A DNA stretch of 16,761 nucleotides from Phoronis ovalis (lineage: Eukaryota; Phoronida; Phoronidae): contig JAOXYB010022881.1 of the NCBI GenBank assembly GCA_028565635.1, positions 1 to 16,761 of the forward strand. The letters are read 5' to 3'. Positions 1 to 12,600 of this stretch are shown here, piece after piece. The notes beneath the pieces are model-generated. The model did not search any database. It was not told the origin of the DNA and saw only the letters and a list, made by a program, of their open reading frames with translations. Position 1 is the stretch's first letter; the number at the start of each line of letters is the position of its first letter. The position numbers and the translations under genes are program-made.

Positions 1-614
1 AAAATCTTTTTTTTTTTTTTTTGGTTTCCCACTTTTTTTTTTTTTTTGCATTTCCCCCAAGGCCCCATTTTTTAAGCTGTTTTTTTTTCTTTTTTTTATA
101 CCCGGGCCAACCCCCCCCCCCCCCCCCACCCCCCGGTCAGTGGATGTATGCTGTGAGGAAAGATGCAAACATTTCTATATGTAATTATATGAGGTGCTTT
201 TTAAAATTTTAAATTAAAGGCTGGTTTAAAACTCCTGAATCAGATTCAGGATTGCTCAGTAGGACATTATCTCAGTTCCTGATCCTGGGGGGGGGGGGGG
301 GATCAGACAAGCGTTACTAAAATTTGTAAAATAGTATTCATTGTGAATATATTGCAGAATTAACAACTTGATACATGATTCTTCCTAATATCAGTAAATA
401 TATTGTGTTTTTTGTAAAGGACCTATGTTTTTTCTTGCAATTCTTGGGTAGCTCGCAACATTCACTTTTTCTTTCAGTACACCCATGTTGAGACTTTATA
501 CTGATTAACTAATTCCAAGCTAATCAAAGCTTATGGATTGAACTGATGTGAAAACTGTTTTCAATATTATATGAATTTTATACCAGTTATTTAACAACTT
601 TTTGTTTTTTTCAG
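1..614. other. Upstream or intronic DNA with homopolymer runs
   Basis: No gene is seen. Positions 1-135 are dominated by T and C runs (T at 7-22 and 33-47, C at 111-127), which look like low-quality sequence. A 15-base G run lies at 287-301 and a perfect 17-base palindrome at 234-250 (CCTGAATC-A-GATTCAGG). The remainder is ordinary AT-rich DNA ending in the exon 1 acceptor. An acceptor-like TTTCTTTCAG at 477 has no following donor or open frame. Confidence 0.6.
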
Positions 615-661
615 GTGATACAGAAATGAACAAAGAGGAGCTGGCCTTGCAGCTGTTTGAG
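615..661 (+). CDS. ARHGEF33: Exon 1 in window, with likely start codon at 626
   Basis: A TTTTTTTCAG acceptor (ends 614) and a GAG|GTAGGT donor (662) bound this 47-nt exon. From ATG 626 it reads MNKEELALQLFE and leaves phase 0, joining exon 2. The 11 bases before the ATG are probably 5' UTR spliced from an exon outside the window, but the frame is open back to the acceptor, so an upstream start cannot be excluded. Its base composition is clearly more coding-like than the flanking AT-rich DNA. Confidence 0.75.
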
Positions 662-3600
662 GTAGGTGAATGTAGTAGATTGGAAAAGGAAGTATTCCTA
701 TTTTGCTGGGTTTTTTGTACAAGACAAATGCAAAAAGCGTTCATTTACTTCTGCATGTGTTCCATACAGTTCAAAGTCCTGTCTTTCGCTTTCTGATTCT
801 GTGACAGAATGCACTGTAAAACATTTCCTTCATCACTTTGTCCACTTTGTTACAGTGATACAAGATAGTAATAAAAAAAATGGTATCCCGTTTGAAAAAC
901 TTCCGCCGTTTTTAACATTATAGGGGTCATGACCCTACTGCAGGTCATAAGCAGGGTCATGTATCCAGGACTAGGCTCTATCAATCATGTATTGGAAACT
1001 GCAGTGACAATAAATTGTTTGACATTTATTTTACTTATGGCACCTGCTTATAGAATTTTATTCACCTATGATTTGCTCCCTAAAAAAAAATTAACTTTAC
1101 AATCAGAAAGCGCAGGACCCCCACTCTAAGTCATTCCGTACATCTGAGAATGTTTCTTTTGCAAAAAAAAGTAGGTTAGAAATTTTATAATAATTCTGGA
1201 GTTAATTTTTGTTTAAACAGTAAGTTTATAGTTTCAATTTGTTCATACTTTAAGGTTTTAAACCTAATATTATTTTGCACTTGTCATTGTTAACATTTAT
1301 CTATGTAAAAAAGTATAGTGCAAAATGAGTGGCAAATCATATTCTCCACCTTTAACATTAAATTATGTTAGTCCAGCTAGCATGTTTACCAAAATACTGT
1401 ATTTTGCTCCATTAGTTATTGGGGAATTTACAAGTACCTGGGACTGGTATTAGACTGAATATTCTAATATATTTGTGTATGTTGATCTCTTAAATATTTG
1501 TGAATTTAGTGAGCATTTAATTAAGGTGTATACCTTGTGGTATATTTGCACCTGTTGAGTTTTAAAACGAGGATTAGATAGTTGAAACAATTTAATCCTG
1601 ATTCAGGCTGTTGTCGTCTTCCTAGGTATTCTTGCCTTTTCCTTGCTCATTTTAAAGTTGTAGATGAAAAATACCTTTTTTAATTTGTACTTATTTCTTC
1701 ATATAGCTCACAGGATGTTTGATATCTATTTTAGTATATTTAACCAGAAGCTACAGGAAACATTAATTGTGGAGCCATAATTTTATTTGTATTTCTTTTT
1801 TCCTGTCTTTTACTATGTTCTACTAGAATCGTACCTTGTAATTATACTTTTAATATTGAAAATAAACAAAAACTGCCAAATCTTTAAGGAATGAATTAGG
1901 TATATATTTTCAAGCAAACTGAAACTCACCTTGTCAAAAAATAAATCATTTTAGATATATTGCCAGTCTAATTGTTATAGTAAATAAAGCATTTGTTTAT
2001 GTTTGTGTTTTCTGAAGATATGACGCATTAATTTAAGTATTTCAATTAAAAATTACTCTTCAAAAAGTAAATCATTTAAGACATATGCCAGTATAATTAT
2101 TATTGTAAATAAACCATACCCTTCTGTTTATGTTTATGAAAAGTGACACATTAATTTGAATATTTTGATGTCATCCTCCCTCACTGTGGAGACAGTGAAA
2201 TTAAAAATTTATACATATCAGGGTGTGTAGAAACTTCTGCTGTTCTTTAATGTTAGATACAACAATAATTATACTTCACATAATTAGATAAAAGTTACGA
2301 ATGCACTAGGTGACATGACAACTTTACCCTTATAATTACCTTGTCTGTTACACATACTGGTTCTGATCTTTGATTATTTAACACTTATATTTGTTAAAGC
2401 CCTGTAACGAGGATATTTCTCATTAATCATCCCTATTGTGTGCACGCCAAATATGTCACATGACAAGTGACTATATAAATGGAAATTAGTTTGCATTGTT
2501 TTATCAAAAAAGATGCGCCTGAAGATGTTGAAATGGAAGGTACAAACAAGGGATACAACTGACTCCGATGAGGCATCATCTATTAACAGTAGTCAGTCCT
2601 CATATGTTAGTGTAAACTTCTGTGAACTATTGTTATGTATTGTTCAAATTTTTTTCTGGTAAACTAGACTAGACACCATATTTTGAGCTCAGATGGTGGT
2701 TATGTTTCTTCTTTGGCGACAATTAGCTTAACTTTCATCAGTAAACCGCGATGGTTTTGCCTAAAATATTAAACATAAGAATAACATGGCATACGCATTG
2801 AGTTTGTTGGATGTCACATCCGTTCACAGCAGTTTTAATTAGAGTTTGACATGAGAAAACTGAATATGGCAAAATGCTATTTGTACTTTTTCCATTATGG
2901 TTTGGCAGCTCATTTCTTGCATGTTTTTTTCTTAGCAATTTTTTAGACTACAGTTTTCTTTGATGTCTGCAGGATACTTGAACTTCCAAGTAATTCACAG
3001 GCTATTGTCAATGTTAATGGCCATGTAGGGTTGCATTTCAGGTTACAGATCTACTTAATTTTGCTAAATTATAGGTTAATCAGACTTTTATTCATGACAT
3101 TTTACATTTTTATTGTACTTTTTTGCAGCTGCAAGGTATGATCCATGAATTAAAAGACGGTTTTCTATTAGCTATGCAAGAATTATCAAAGATTCAAGAT
3201 GGCGATCAAGCGCTACATGATAAAGTGGAAACAAATAAAGAAGAACAGCAGAAGCAGCTTAAAGAAGTGGTTGACATGGTTCTATCTTTAAAGGTAAATA
3301 TTCATTATGTGATCTGTAATGAAAATGACCATTTTGGGTATAAATTAAAGGCTCCCCTTTTTTGAAAAGTCCTGAAAATTCGTAAAAGCAAGCCTGCAGA
3401 TACGAATCTGAAACTTAGTCAAAATTAGCTTCTAATATTGTGTTTTCCAATTTACTTCTTTCAGACTTCCATACTTTTAAAAGCATATTATTAAACAACA
3501 GAGCAAAATTTTGTTCTCTTTGGAGATTTCTGTTTATTAATTAAGTTTAATCTTTGCATTACATGTATTTTGTATTTGAAAAAAAAATGTTACTCAAAAT

Positions 3601-6600
3601 TGTCATTACATTTAACAGACATGTTATTTTAAGGTAAGTTATACATTTATACTGAACATTACCAACAAACCTTTAAGGTAAATAAAAAATCACAGATATA
3701 GTATTTGAATAAAGGGATGAAGAATAATCTTTACATCAGCCTTGGTCTTTGAAATAAGTCTTTGGGTGTACAAAATGTTAATATTGGTGTGTGCCCAGGG
3801 TAAAAAACCTGTCCCTGTTGTAAACAAAGGTCACCAAAAATATACCCTGTGGTAAATGAAAAGTATAGCCTGTTGAAAGAGGTCATCCAAAATATATATA
3901 CTGTCATAAATTCACTTGTAAATTATATACCCTATGGTAAAAACATTTGCACACCTTATTTTTTCATACCTCTCGTAAATATGTTTTCCAAGAAATACAT
4001 CTATGGTAAATAAGCCTTTAAATGACCTTCTGGCTTCATGATCTCAATGAGATAAGAATGTTTTTTGAAAGTTTCATGCAATTTTGACCCCCATATAGCT
4101 TTTTAACCCTCAAAGTCAGCACCTGGGTTCCCCACACCCTTTAAGGATCAATGAAGGATGTCCTTAGTCAAATACAACCTCACCTCCTAGTAATTTCAAT
4201 AATCTGTTGCAATAGGCAGATTACTCTAAATCACTGGCACCATTAATTAACGTAATTTTATTTTGACAAAAAAAATCTAATTTTCTAATGCTTGAATTGT
4301 TAATTATAAAGACAATGTAATTCAAAATCTTGTAACATATGTCATGAAGAAGAAATCCTTGGCTTACAATTTAATATTATTTCATTTGGTAATTTCTTCA
4401 TCCTTACAATGTGGACCAATCAAGATGTTATGTTAGCTTTGGAGCATCTTCAAATCAATAATGTTAGCTAAATGAACTGAAAGGTAGTATTAAAATTATG
4501 AAATCCTTTATTGTAAATGGTTCACTTAGTATGTTTGTTTGAATGCTATGAAGTGGTTTTATTGTCAGTGTAAGTGGGATCTTAAGAGATTGTTTTAGAA
4601 AATTTAGTAAATTATGCAACAGGAGGAATTACCCACATGGCATGCCTGCTTATATTTTAGTTAATTTCAGTATACTCCACCTAGATACTGGTCAGTTTAT
4701 ATCTAATGACCTCAGCAACACTTGCTTTCCAGTGTTAATGGGGAGTGTCAATAAAAGAATGATGGTAATCAGCATACTAGAAATATAGCATGTCAAAAAT
4801 CCACAAAATTATGTGAAATTGTTTATAAATACAAAGTTTAAAGCTAAACATGCATTGATTGAGGTATTTAAAAAGATGCTGGTACTGATTAGTATGCTTG
4901 GTTCTTTACAAAGTAGTATATTCAGTACAGTTATCTTCATGCCTGATTAAATGATTAAAAATCATGATCTATGGACTAGAGGATAACATGTAATTTTTTC
5001 TAATAATAAAGCAGATGACATTCTGGACTCTTAATATTGACCAATTTGAGGGTAATTTGCACTGATCTTTGGGGCTCCAGTTTGTATCTACACATAGTTA
5101 ATTTCTAATAAAGTTAATAATTAAATATCTTTTATAAGCAGGGTGTTCATTCGGACATGAGTTCCACTATGGTGTTTTGCTTTCCCTCATGTAAAAGTTG
5201 TATCAATACAAAATTTACAATTAGACATTCCAGGATTTCAGCAACATTAACTATAAATATAAATTATTCTTTTTTGTGTGGAACCTAAAATCAATCCCTC
5301 ATCTACAGAAAATTACAGATAATTTGACAATATTAATGAAATACAAAGTCTGTGAAATGTTACGAAGCAGTTGTGCCAGTTTTAAAACTTGAGTTTTGTA
5401 TTGCAGACTGAGTTTGAAGCTGTTGTGAATCAGTTACAGGAGGCCAATACTAATCAAAAAACATTACAGCATCAAGTTAATTCTCTGCAGCAAGAGCGAT
5501 CCATCTTACTGGACGAGTTACAAAAAAATAGTAGTATTCCCAAAAATACCAGGTAAGAATGCTGCACTCTGTTTAACTGTTGTCTTTAATAAATGTTTTT
5601 CACATAGTGAACAATTGACTAGTAGGTAATTATGTAATAGCAAATTTGAAAGTGCATTCTTGTTGACAGTTCTAAAATTAAAACAAGTAAAAGTTAACAA
5701 ATGTGACTATTCCAGTTGTGGAGACCTATTGTAGCTATCCTGTGGAATGTATGGGGATTATTCCTTTCAACACATTAACCTGTGTCACTGATGTCAGTTA
5801 TGTAATGTAAATTTGTTTTCTTTACACCTGGTAAGCATGGTGTAAAATGGAAAGCAGAAATGTTTGCCAGTTCTAATTTCTATTGTGTCATATTTGTATT
5901 TTAAAACTGCTTAAAAAAGCAGCAAAAATGTGTTGTCTGTAAAGTAGGTATTATTTTTACTAATACTTATTTGCCTAATCTATATTTCACTTGTATTTTT
6001 GCAGTCATAAGAACTCAAATGACCTGTTACTCTTATTGGCTCAACATAATTCATCCAATGGTCAACATAACCATGTCACCAGTGACCATGACAGTGGAGT
6101 GAATCCATTGGGACTCTCTGATGGTGAACTAACACCACCACCTTATTTGTCACCAATGGTTAAACCATATATTGCCAGTTTGAGGAGAGTTCGACACGGT
6201 ATGACTTATTCACTTATTCATAATCGTACATCCTTAACAAAATACATAACTTGTTAAGCAAAATCAATAATTAAATTAATATCCCATGGAAAGCAAAATT
6301 TTTAAAAACATTGCGGAATATATGTGAAAACCCTAAGTAAAGATGTAGACAAAAATATAATATTCAATGCTCTCTTAAAAAGCGGATTATCCATCGTTGA
6401 GAAAATTATGGACATTCTTGCACTTTTTATTCACAGAAAAATGTACAAAAAAAGTTTTATATACCTGCTGTAGTTACTACAAATATTATTTGATTCTCTA
6501 AGTGTATTTGTTATACAACGTTTAATGATTCTTCAGATTTGGCTTGATTAAATAAATTATGAATGTAAGAAATCGTTTTTTGTTTAAATGAATTCTTATA

Positions 6601-9600
6601 GTTTGGTAACACTTTTTTGGGTCTAGATTCCATCGGTGAAGATGGGTATGATTCTGATTCCTCTGTGGTTAAGACAGCTCATCGTACTTTGAATCTCAGT
6701 CACTGTTTAAATATGTCACGAATAACACAGTCGGATTCAGAAAGTTCTGAATGTGGTAGTGAACGTCACAGTTCTCAGACTAGTGGCTCAAGAAAAAGTT
6801 CAACTGGATCAAAATCTGGAAGGATGAAAATCTCAAATGGATCTCCGGATTCCGGGAAAAAGAATATCTCTACTGGTGCTACAGGCAAACTACGACTTCC
6901 ACCTCATGAACAGGCTATGAGAGATGGTATAACTTTCATTTTACTTCTTGAAGTCTGATTGCCTCATTTATTAGAAATTGATATCTATGTTAAATTTTCA
7001 TTATTTTAACAGTGTGGGCTCACTGTTGTTGTGTTATGTCCTTTACATTAAGGGATATGTTAAAAGATGCTTGCACATTAGATTGAACTAGTATTTGTGT
7101 ATCATGAAGAAAGTGGCTGCTAGTTGAATGGAATCATTGTGGCTTCTGCAGCATATTTTATGCAATATCTTACATTGTGTCTCATTAAACATAATTAATT
7201 CAACTAAACCTGTCATCTAGCACAGTAAGCAGTGTCAAATATTAGTCATTTTGTTATGTTGTTACTAACAAGAAGAGTTAAATTATTAAAAGATTACTCT
7301 CAGTTATAGTTTGCATACAATTATTATATAGTAGAGAACACCTATAAAATAGTCTCCTTCATGTTTTAGTAAGTACGCTTGGAATATCACTGATTATTCC
7401 TACCTTTAGGTCAAAGATTGCGCTATGCTCAAGAACTACTGGAAAGTGAAAGAAAGTTTTGCTCATCCTTATGGACATTGTTGGATGTGTTCTTAGAACC
7501 ACTGAAAGAATCGGGCTCAATTTCAAGTCAAGATGTAAAGTAAGTTATTAAATTTAGTTTTCAGAAAAATTTATTACCCAATTTTAGCCTCATTAAATTT
7601 TTCTTGCACGCAAAACAAATAATCATTGGAACAACGTTTTATCTCCTCAGTGTGCACAGATGTTATTCTGTTATTTATGGATTCAGATACGTAGTATCTT
7701 TAGTAAAATCAGTTACTTTCATGTTGTTTACTATTTGTTTCAGTACAATGTTCCCAGCCTCTGTACATCAGCTATATGAACATCATTGCTGTATTTTGAA
7801 GAGGTTGGAAGAAAGAATGGTGAACTGGAAATGGCAGGGTGTCATTGGAGATATTTTTGCATGGTTTCTGAGCAAGGTGGATGTAAGTAAAAGTTGAATA
7901 CAGAAAAATATTTTTGTATTTGAGAACAAAGGGAATTTCAGTTCTTCTTCTTAAAAAGTTGTTCCTAACTGTGTGAATAGTGTACAGATAGACTTTTTGG
8001 TAACTCATTAGATTTGAGTGCCTTAGAAATGGTATGAAATGCAAACACAAGGGAAATACAAAAGAAAAGGTCAGCCTTAGATATAAAAGTACATGTGTGT
8101 AGTTGGACCCAGGAACACGCATAACTATAATTAATGTGTAATGTTTGTAATTTTTGTGCATAACAATAAATAAATCATTCAGTCATGTAATTTTTGTTGT
8201 TGCAGATGGATATCTTTGCGGTGTACAGGACATATTTGAATGACATTCCTTCCTCTGTTCGAACTATTAACAACCTGCACAGCAATTCAACCAGGTTTAG
8301 GAAATATTTAAAGGTTAGCTAAAAATGGCATGGGTCATGTTTTGAAGGTATCTCACATGTCAGGTGCATAGCTAGCCAAAAACTCATTCCAATTGCTTTG
8401 TAACTGCATTTACGCTTTGTCAGCAAACACTGTGACCTAAGTCAATATAACATGAGAAAGCATGCAAAGTGTTAATTTACAGATGACATTACAGTTTCAG
8501 CCATAATATCATTCATACTTGTCAGTATGTCTACTGTGAGACCGGTAAACTCCTTCACTTGTTAACATGATAGTTAATTGGTATCCATGCAATTTGTAGA
8601 TGTGCAGAAAAATACACCAGGTTTTAACTGCTGGTTATCAGGATATGCATGTCTATAAGTAATAGCTATGTATAAAAAGGAGTTATCTGCATTAAAGCTG
8701 AATGTATCTTTTGTGGGCATTTCTATCATCTGGAATCACTGAGTTTTTATACGGACCTCCTGGTCAATAGTCATATATTATATCTCCTTAACTGTACCAA
8801 ACTGTCTCATTCACATTTTCTATACCTACTCTATTCTTCTTCTTTCAGAAATGCCAACTCCACCCTAACTGTGAAGGCAAAGATTTAGTTCAATTTCTTT
8901 TAATGCCAGCACAAAGAATCCCTCGATACGTTTTACTGCTGAAGCAGCTCCTCAAGTTCACAGATTGTGATCACCCTGACTATTTCAATATCAAGAATTC
9001 TGTGGACAAGTTAAGAAATTTCTTATACGAGCTTAATGATTCTATTGAACAAACTATGCAACTTATCTCAGGTCCTGAGCGATCTGTAAGTTCTGTTAGG
9101 TATGTATAACTAGTCTCATGAGATATATCAGAAATGTGCCCCCAAACTAGCTTAATTTTCATCAACTACACTGTGAAAAACTGTGTTTACAGGAAGATTT
9201 TTCGTGTTTTTGTACACTGCCGGTGCTGGAGGCCCCTGATGAAGACCAGAACCTGATTGTGTTTTTGTCATTCCAAAGTGTCACTAGCTTAATACTTGTT
9301 CTGTAGACCAATTAATTTTAAAGTATTAGAACTTTAAACTGAATTGAAGGAATATTCATAAAAATACAAATAACATGTTTGTGTTTGAATTGGAAAATGT
9401 CTTTATGAAAATAAAAAATAATAGATTCCTGGTGAAATTTTGGGATCAACTAATCATTTTTTTCTTTAGAAATAATTTTAATGTTTTGATATGAACTTAT
9501 TCACATATATTACTTATTATAGATCTCCGCCCTCATCAGCCAACTCTGTAAAGTCCAGTATTAGCAGCCATGATGGAATACTTCACTCAAGTGCTAAAGA

Positions 9601-12600
9601 CAGTGGTATACACTCCAATGGAGAAGATGGATCTAACATATATTCTTCTCCTGATCTCAAAAATAGGTATTTTAGTTATTAAACTTTTGTATTATGTTGA
9701 CTCTGTTAACAGGAGTTTGAACACTTGTTAATTTGTCATGTGACATTAGTAAATTCTTTTAAAAATGTGCAGTGTTGGTATTGTTACATAATAATGGGAC
9801 TGTGTAATTTTTTATTGTAGGTTGCAGACTTCCAAAAATCAGAGAGAGAGGAGAAAAACAACGCATTTCGAGGATTCGTATGAACTTTCGTCTCGTGATA
9901 AAACATTTTCTTATGAAACAGTAGGAACTTTTCCAAAAAATAGAAATAAAAACAGAAAGAAAGAGCTTCCTCAAAGGCCTATGAGTATGTCAATGGATAA
10001 TACTGTAAATGGTGCTAATGTCACTGGGCTACAAACACCTAGTGTGGAGACAGCTATAAAGCAGCGACGCAAACGACAAGATCGGTCAAAAATACTATCT
10101 GATTTATATGAGACTGATAGTAATAGAACTTCTTCTAATTCTAACATAGTCTTTGTGAAGCCACAAACGATGGTACAAGACTATTCATCAGTCTGTCAAA
10201 CATTACCAACACGAGGAAGGATGGCAAAAAAAGTTAGCATTGAAAACAAGATTAGAGAATCAGAGGAAAGCTTAGAGGCTTGTTTAGAACATTTAGATTT
10301 GGATTATCAACCGTCAAAAGAACACAGTCAAAACTTGTCTCGCTTGTCATCTTTTGGTGTTTATGGCAATAATGATGAAGTTGTTGAGACTGCGTATGAT
10401 CCGTCTGGAACTGGGGCTCAGACTAGACTCAGTAAACAAAAACTTGGTATGATACAGAAGTGGAGGAGTCAGGGTGATATATTAGGTATGGCTTGGTTGT
10501 TACGTTACATATGCAAAAATGTGGCGATTGTGCTTGCTGCAATTTATTCATGATATTCATAGAGTAATGGTTCTGACTATGCAGTCACTGGACACAGTGA
10601 TGTTATGTTTTCGTCTTGTTTGGTGAAAAGTATTGCAGTAGTGTAAAATGAAACGCGGCCAGTGACAATGATTTTTTGAATAAAATTTACTTTGTTTTAC
10701 TGATGTTCATTTGACTTTTAAGGCTGCACAAAGATTGACGAGTAAATCAGCACTGCTTAAAGGTTGCTATTTAGATTTTGGCACAGTTAACATCTCCATG
10801 TTTTTTTTCTCCCTGTCAATAGGTGATGACAGCCTTGATATTCCAAGTCAGCAGCATATCAACACAATTCTTGCTAAGAGTATGGTCAATATTCCTCCAG
10901 AATTCTCGGACAACTGTGATACTTCAAAGGTAAGTATATCAGTAGCTTGACAAATTCACATACATTCTAATTGTCCTTCTTATTAACAATTATAAAATTA
11001 TTTAGTTGGGAAGAAACTTTTATTAAACTTCTTTGTATATGCTAATGCTGTCATACTAGGATGTATGACTCCTAATAACCAGATCATCTATACCAGAAGT
11101 TTTGACATTACAAAACAACTAAATACTATAATTAAAGTAGCTTTAATTAATACTTTACACATATTACCTCATATTCCTACTTGGTTACGAAGTACTTTTG
11201 TATAGTTGCAGTCTCAGGATAATATCTGGGGCTCCCAAGAAGGAAGTCAAAATCTTGGAAGGCAGAAGAAATCAAAGGAGAAGAAGGAAAAGCAGCATAA
11301 ACTGGAACTGGAGAGCATAACACCTCCAGAAGCTTTCAAAACTAAAAAGAAATCGATTAGAGATTCTCTCAAAAGCATCTTCTTTAAAAGGAGGTATGTT
11401 TGGTTTAACTACACAAGCAATGGAATAATGTTTCTAAATTACTTAGGGCTGTTCTATTAGAAGTTATTACCAGGGTCCTGAAACTAATAATAACTATAAT
11501 AATAATAAAGGTACATATATTAAGTTCACTATTACAAGGAAGGACGAGTAGAAAAAATTCAAATCATTGGTCAGTTTTAATGGAGGAGGATGTTCTAAGG
11601 GATAATTTTCCAATAATTCAATGGAACAGCTCTTTTAAAAAATATTTATTTAATATGTTTTGTTATGTGTTGTTCAGTTGTAAAATGATATATTCCTTGA
11701 CCTGTTTAATTTGTTTTCCTAAACATTAGCAATTCTTGTTCGGACTTATCTTCTTATGCGGGTAACTTTACGTGAGTTCTGCATGCTTTCACCATTGATA
11801 ACATTTATTGTAAAAAATAGTTCAAAACACACGCTGTTGTGATTTTTCTTCAGTTTTATATTTCTTGTTTTCAAACTCTGCATATACTGTACCTCATTGA
11901 CATATTAAAAACATCTGAACCAATCAAAAGCAAAGAATCCTTTCAAGAGTTATCAATGATGAAGAGATTTATAACAGCATGACTGGATGTAAAATTTGAT
12001 TGCTTTCCTTGACATAAACACCAGCTTTTAATCTCACATAATGACATTTTATTCCTTTATTTGATATCTGCATGGTATTAATACTTCACTAGCATAAATT
12101 TAGATGTATGTATCATAAAAAAACTATACTGGTTTATAAAACTGCATGATGCTGTCAGCTAGTCCAAGTTATCCCTACTTGTTTTAATTGTCAAAATGGA
12201 GTAAGTTTTATTCTGTAAATTGATCATCTAGTAAATTTAGGCTTGTATCAAATTATGATGCACCTAATTTTCAGTAACAGAGTCAATATCTCAATATTTT
12301 GAAATAATTTTGAATAATTCAAAGGGTTATACAAATATTTATGAATTTTAAAAAGTAAAGATATCAGGTACCAACATGATAAGTCATTTTGTCATCACAG
12401 TGTCTTATTTTTAGCAATAGTATCTACAAAGTGACTGTATAGATTTGTAACTGATTTGTTGTTTTATTATATAAACACTTTTACTAACATATTTCTGCAT
12501 TTATTCATAGAAATACAACCAGTAAAGTTGTCGAGTTCAGCAGTGATCCACCCGAGGAAATCTCCATTCCAGCGAAATCTTCGCCAAACTACTCAAGTCG

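Larger units (their letters stand above)
662..2455 (+). other. First intron, 5' part
   Basis: AT-rich intron with no supported exon. It holds a cluster of GGTCA half-sites (924-960) and a diverged tandem repeat (1934-2170). Short open stretches near 666-923 and 929-1129 have no splice support and no domain. Confidence 0.6.

Noticed and set aside
478-520. Acceptor-like TTTTTCTTTCAG ending at 477 as an extra 5' exon
   Set aside because: No donor follows and the frame containing its ATG soon meets TAA.
666-1129. Two + strand open stretches (666-923 and 929-1129)
   Set aside because: They lie in the first intron, lack splice signals in phase with the gene, and show no domain or coding-like composition.
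3620-3634. 15-nt microexon between TTTAACAG and AAG|GTAAGT in intron 2
   Set aside because: The donor is perfect and the phase would fit, but there is no pyrimidine tract and the five residues would interrupt the coiled coil; chance is more likely.
7772-8161. Minus-strand 129-codon open stretch
   Set aside because: It overlaps the well-supported DH exon 7 on the other strand and continues into AT-rich intron, with no recognisable domain.
10711-10822. 5' extension of exon 12 into open sequence
   Set aside because: The only upstream acceptor-like site (AAG at 10720-10722) would give the wrong phase after exon 11.
11954-11961. AATGATGA as a C box of a C/D snoRNA
   Set aside because: No CTGA D box at a suitable distance and no terminal stem.
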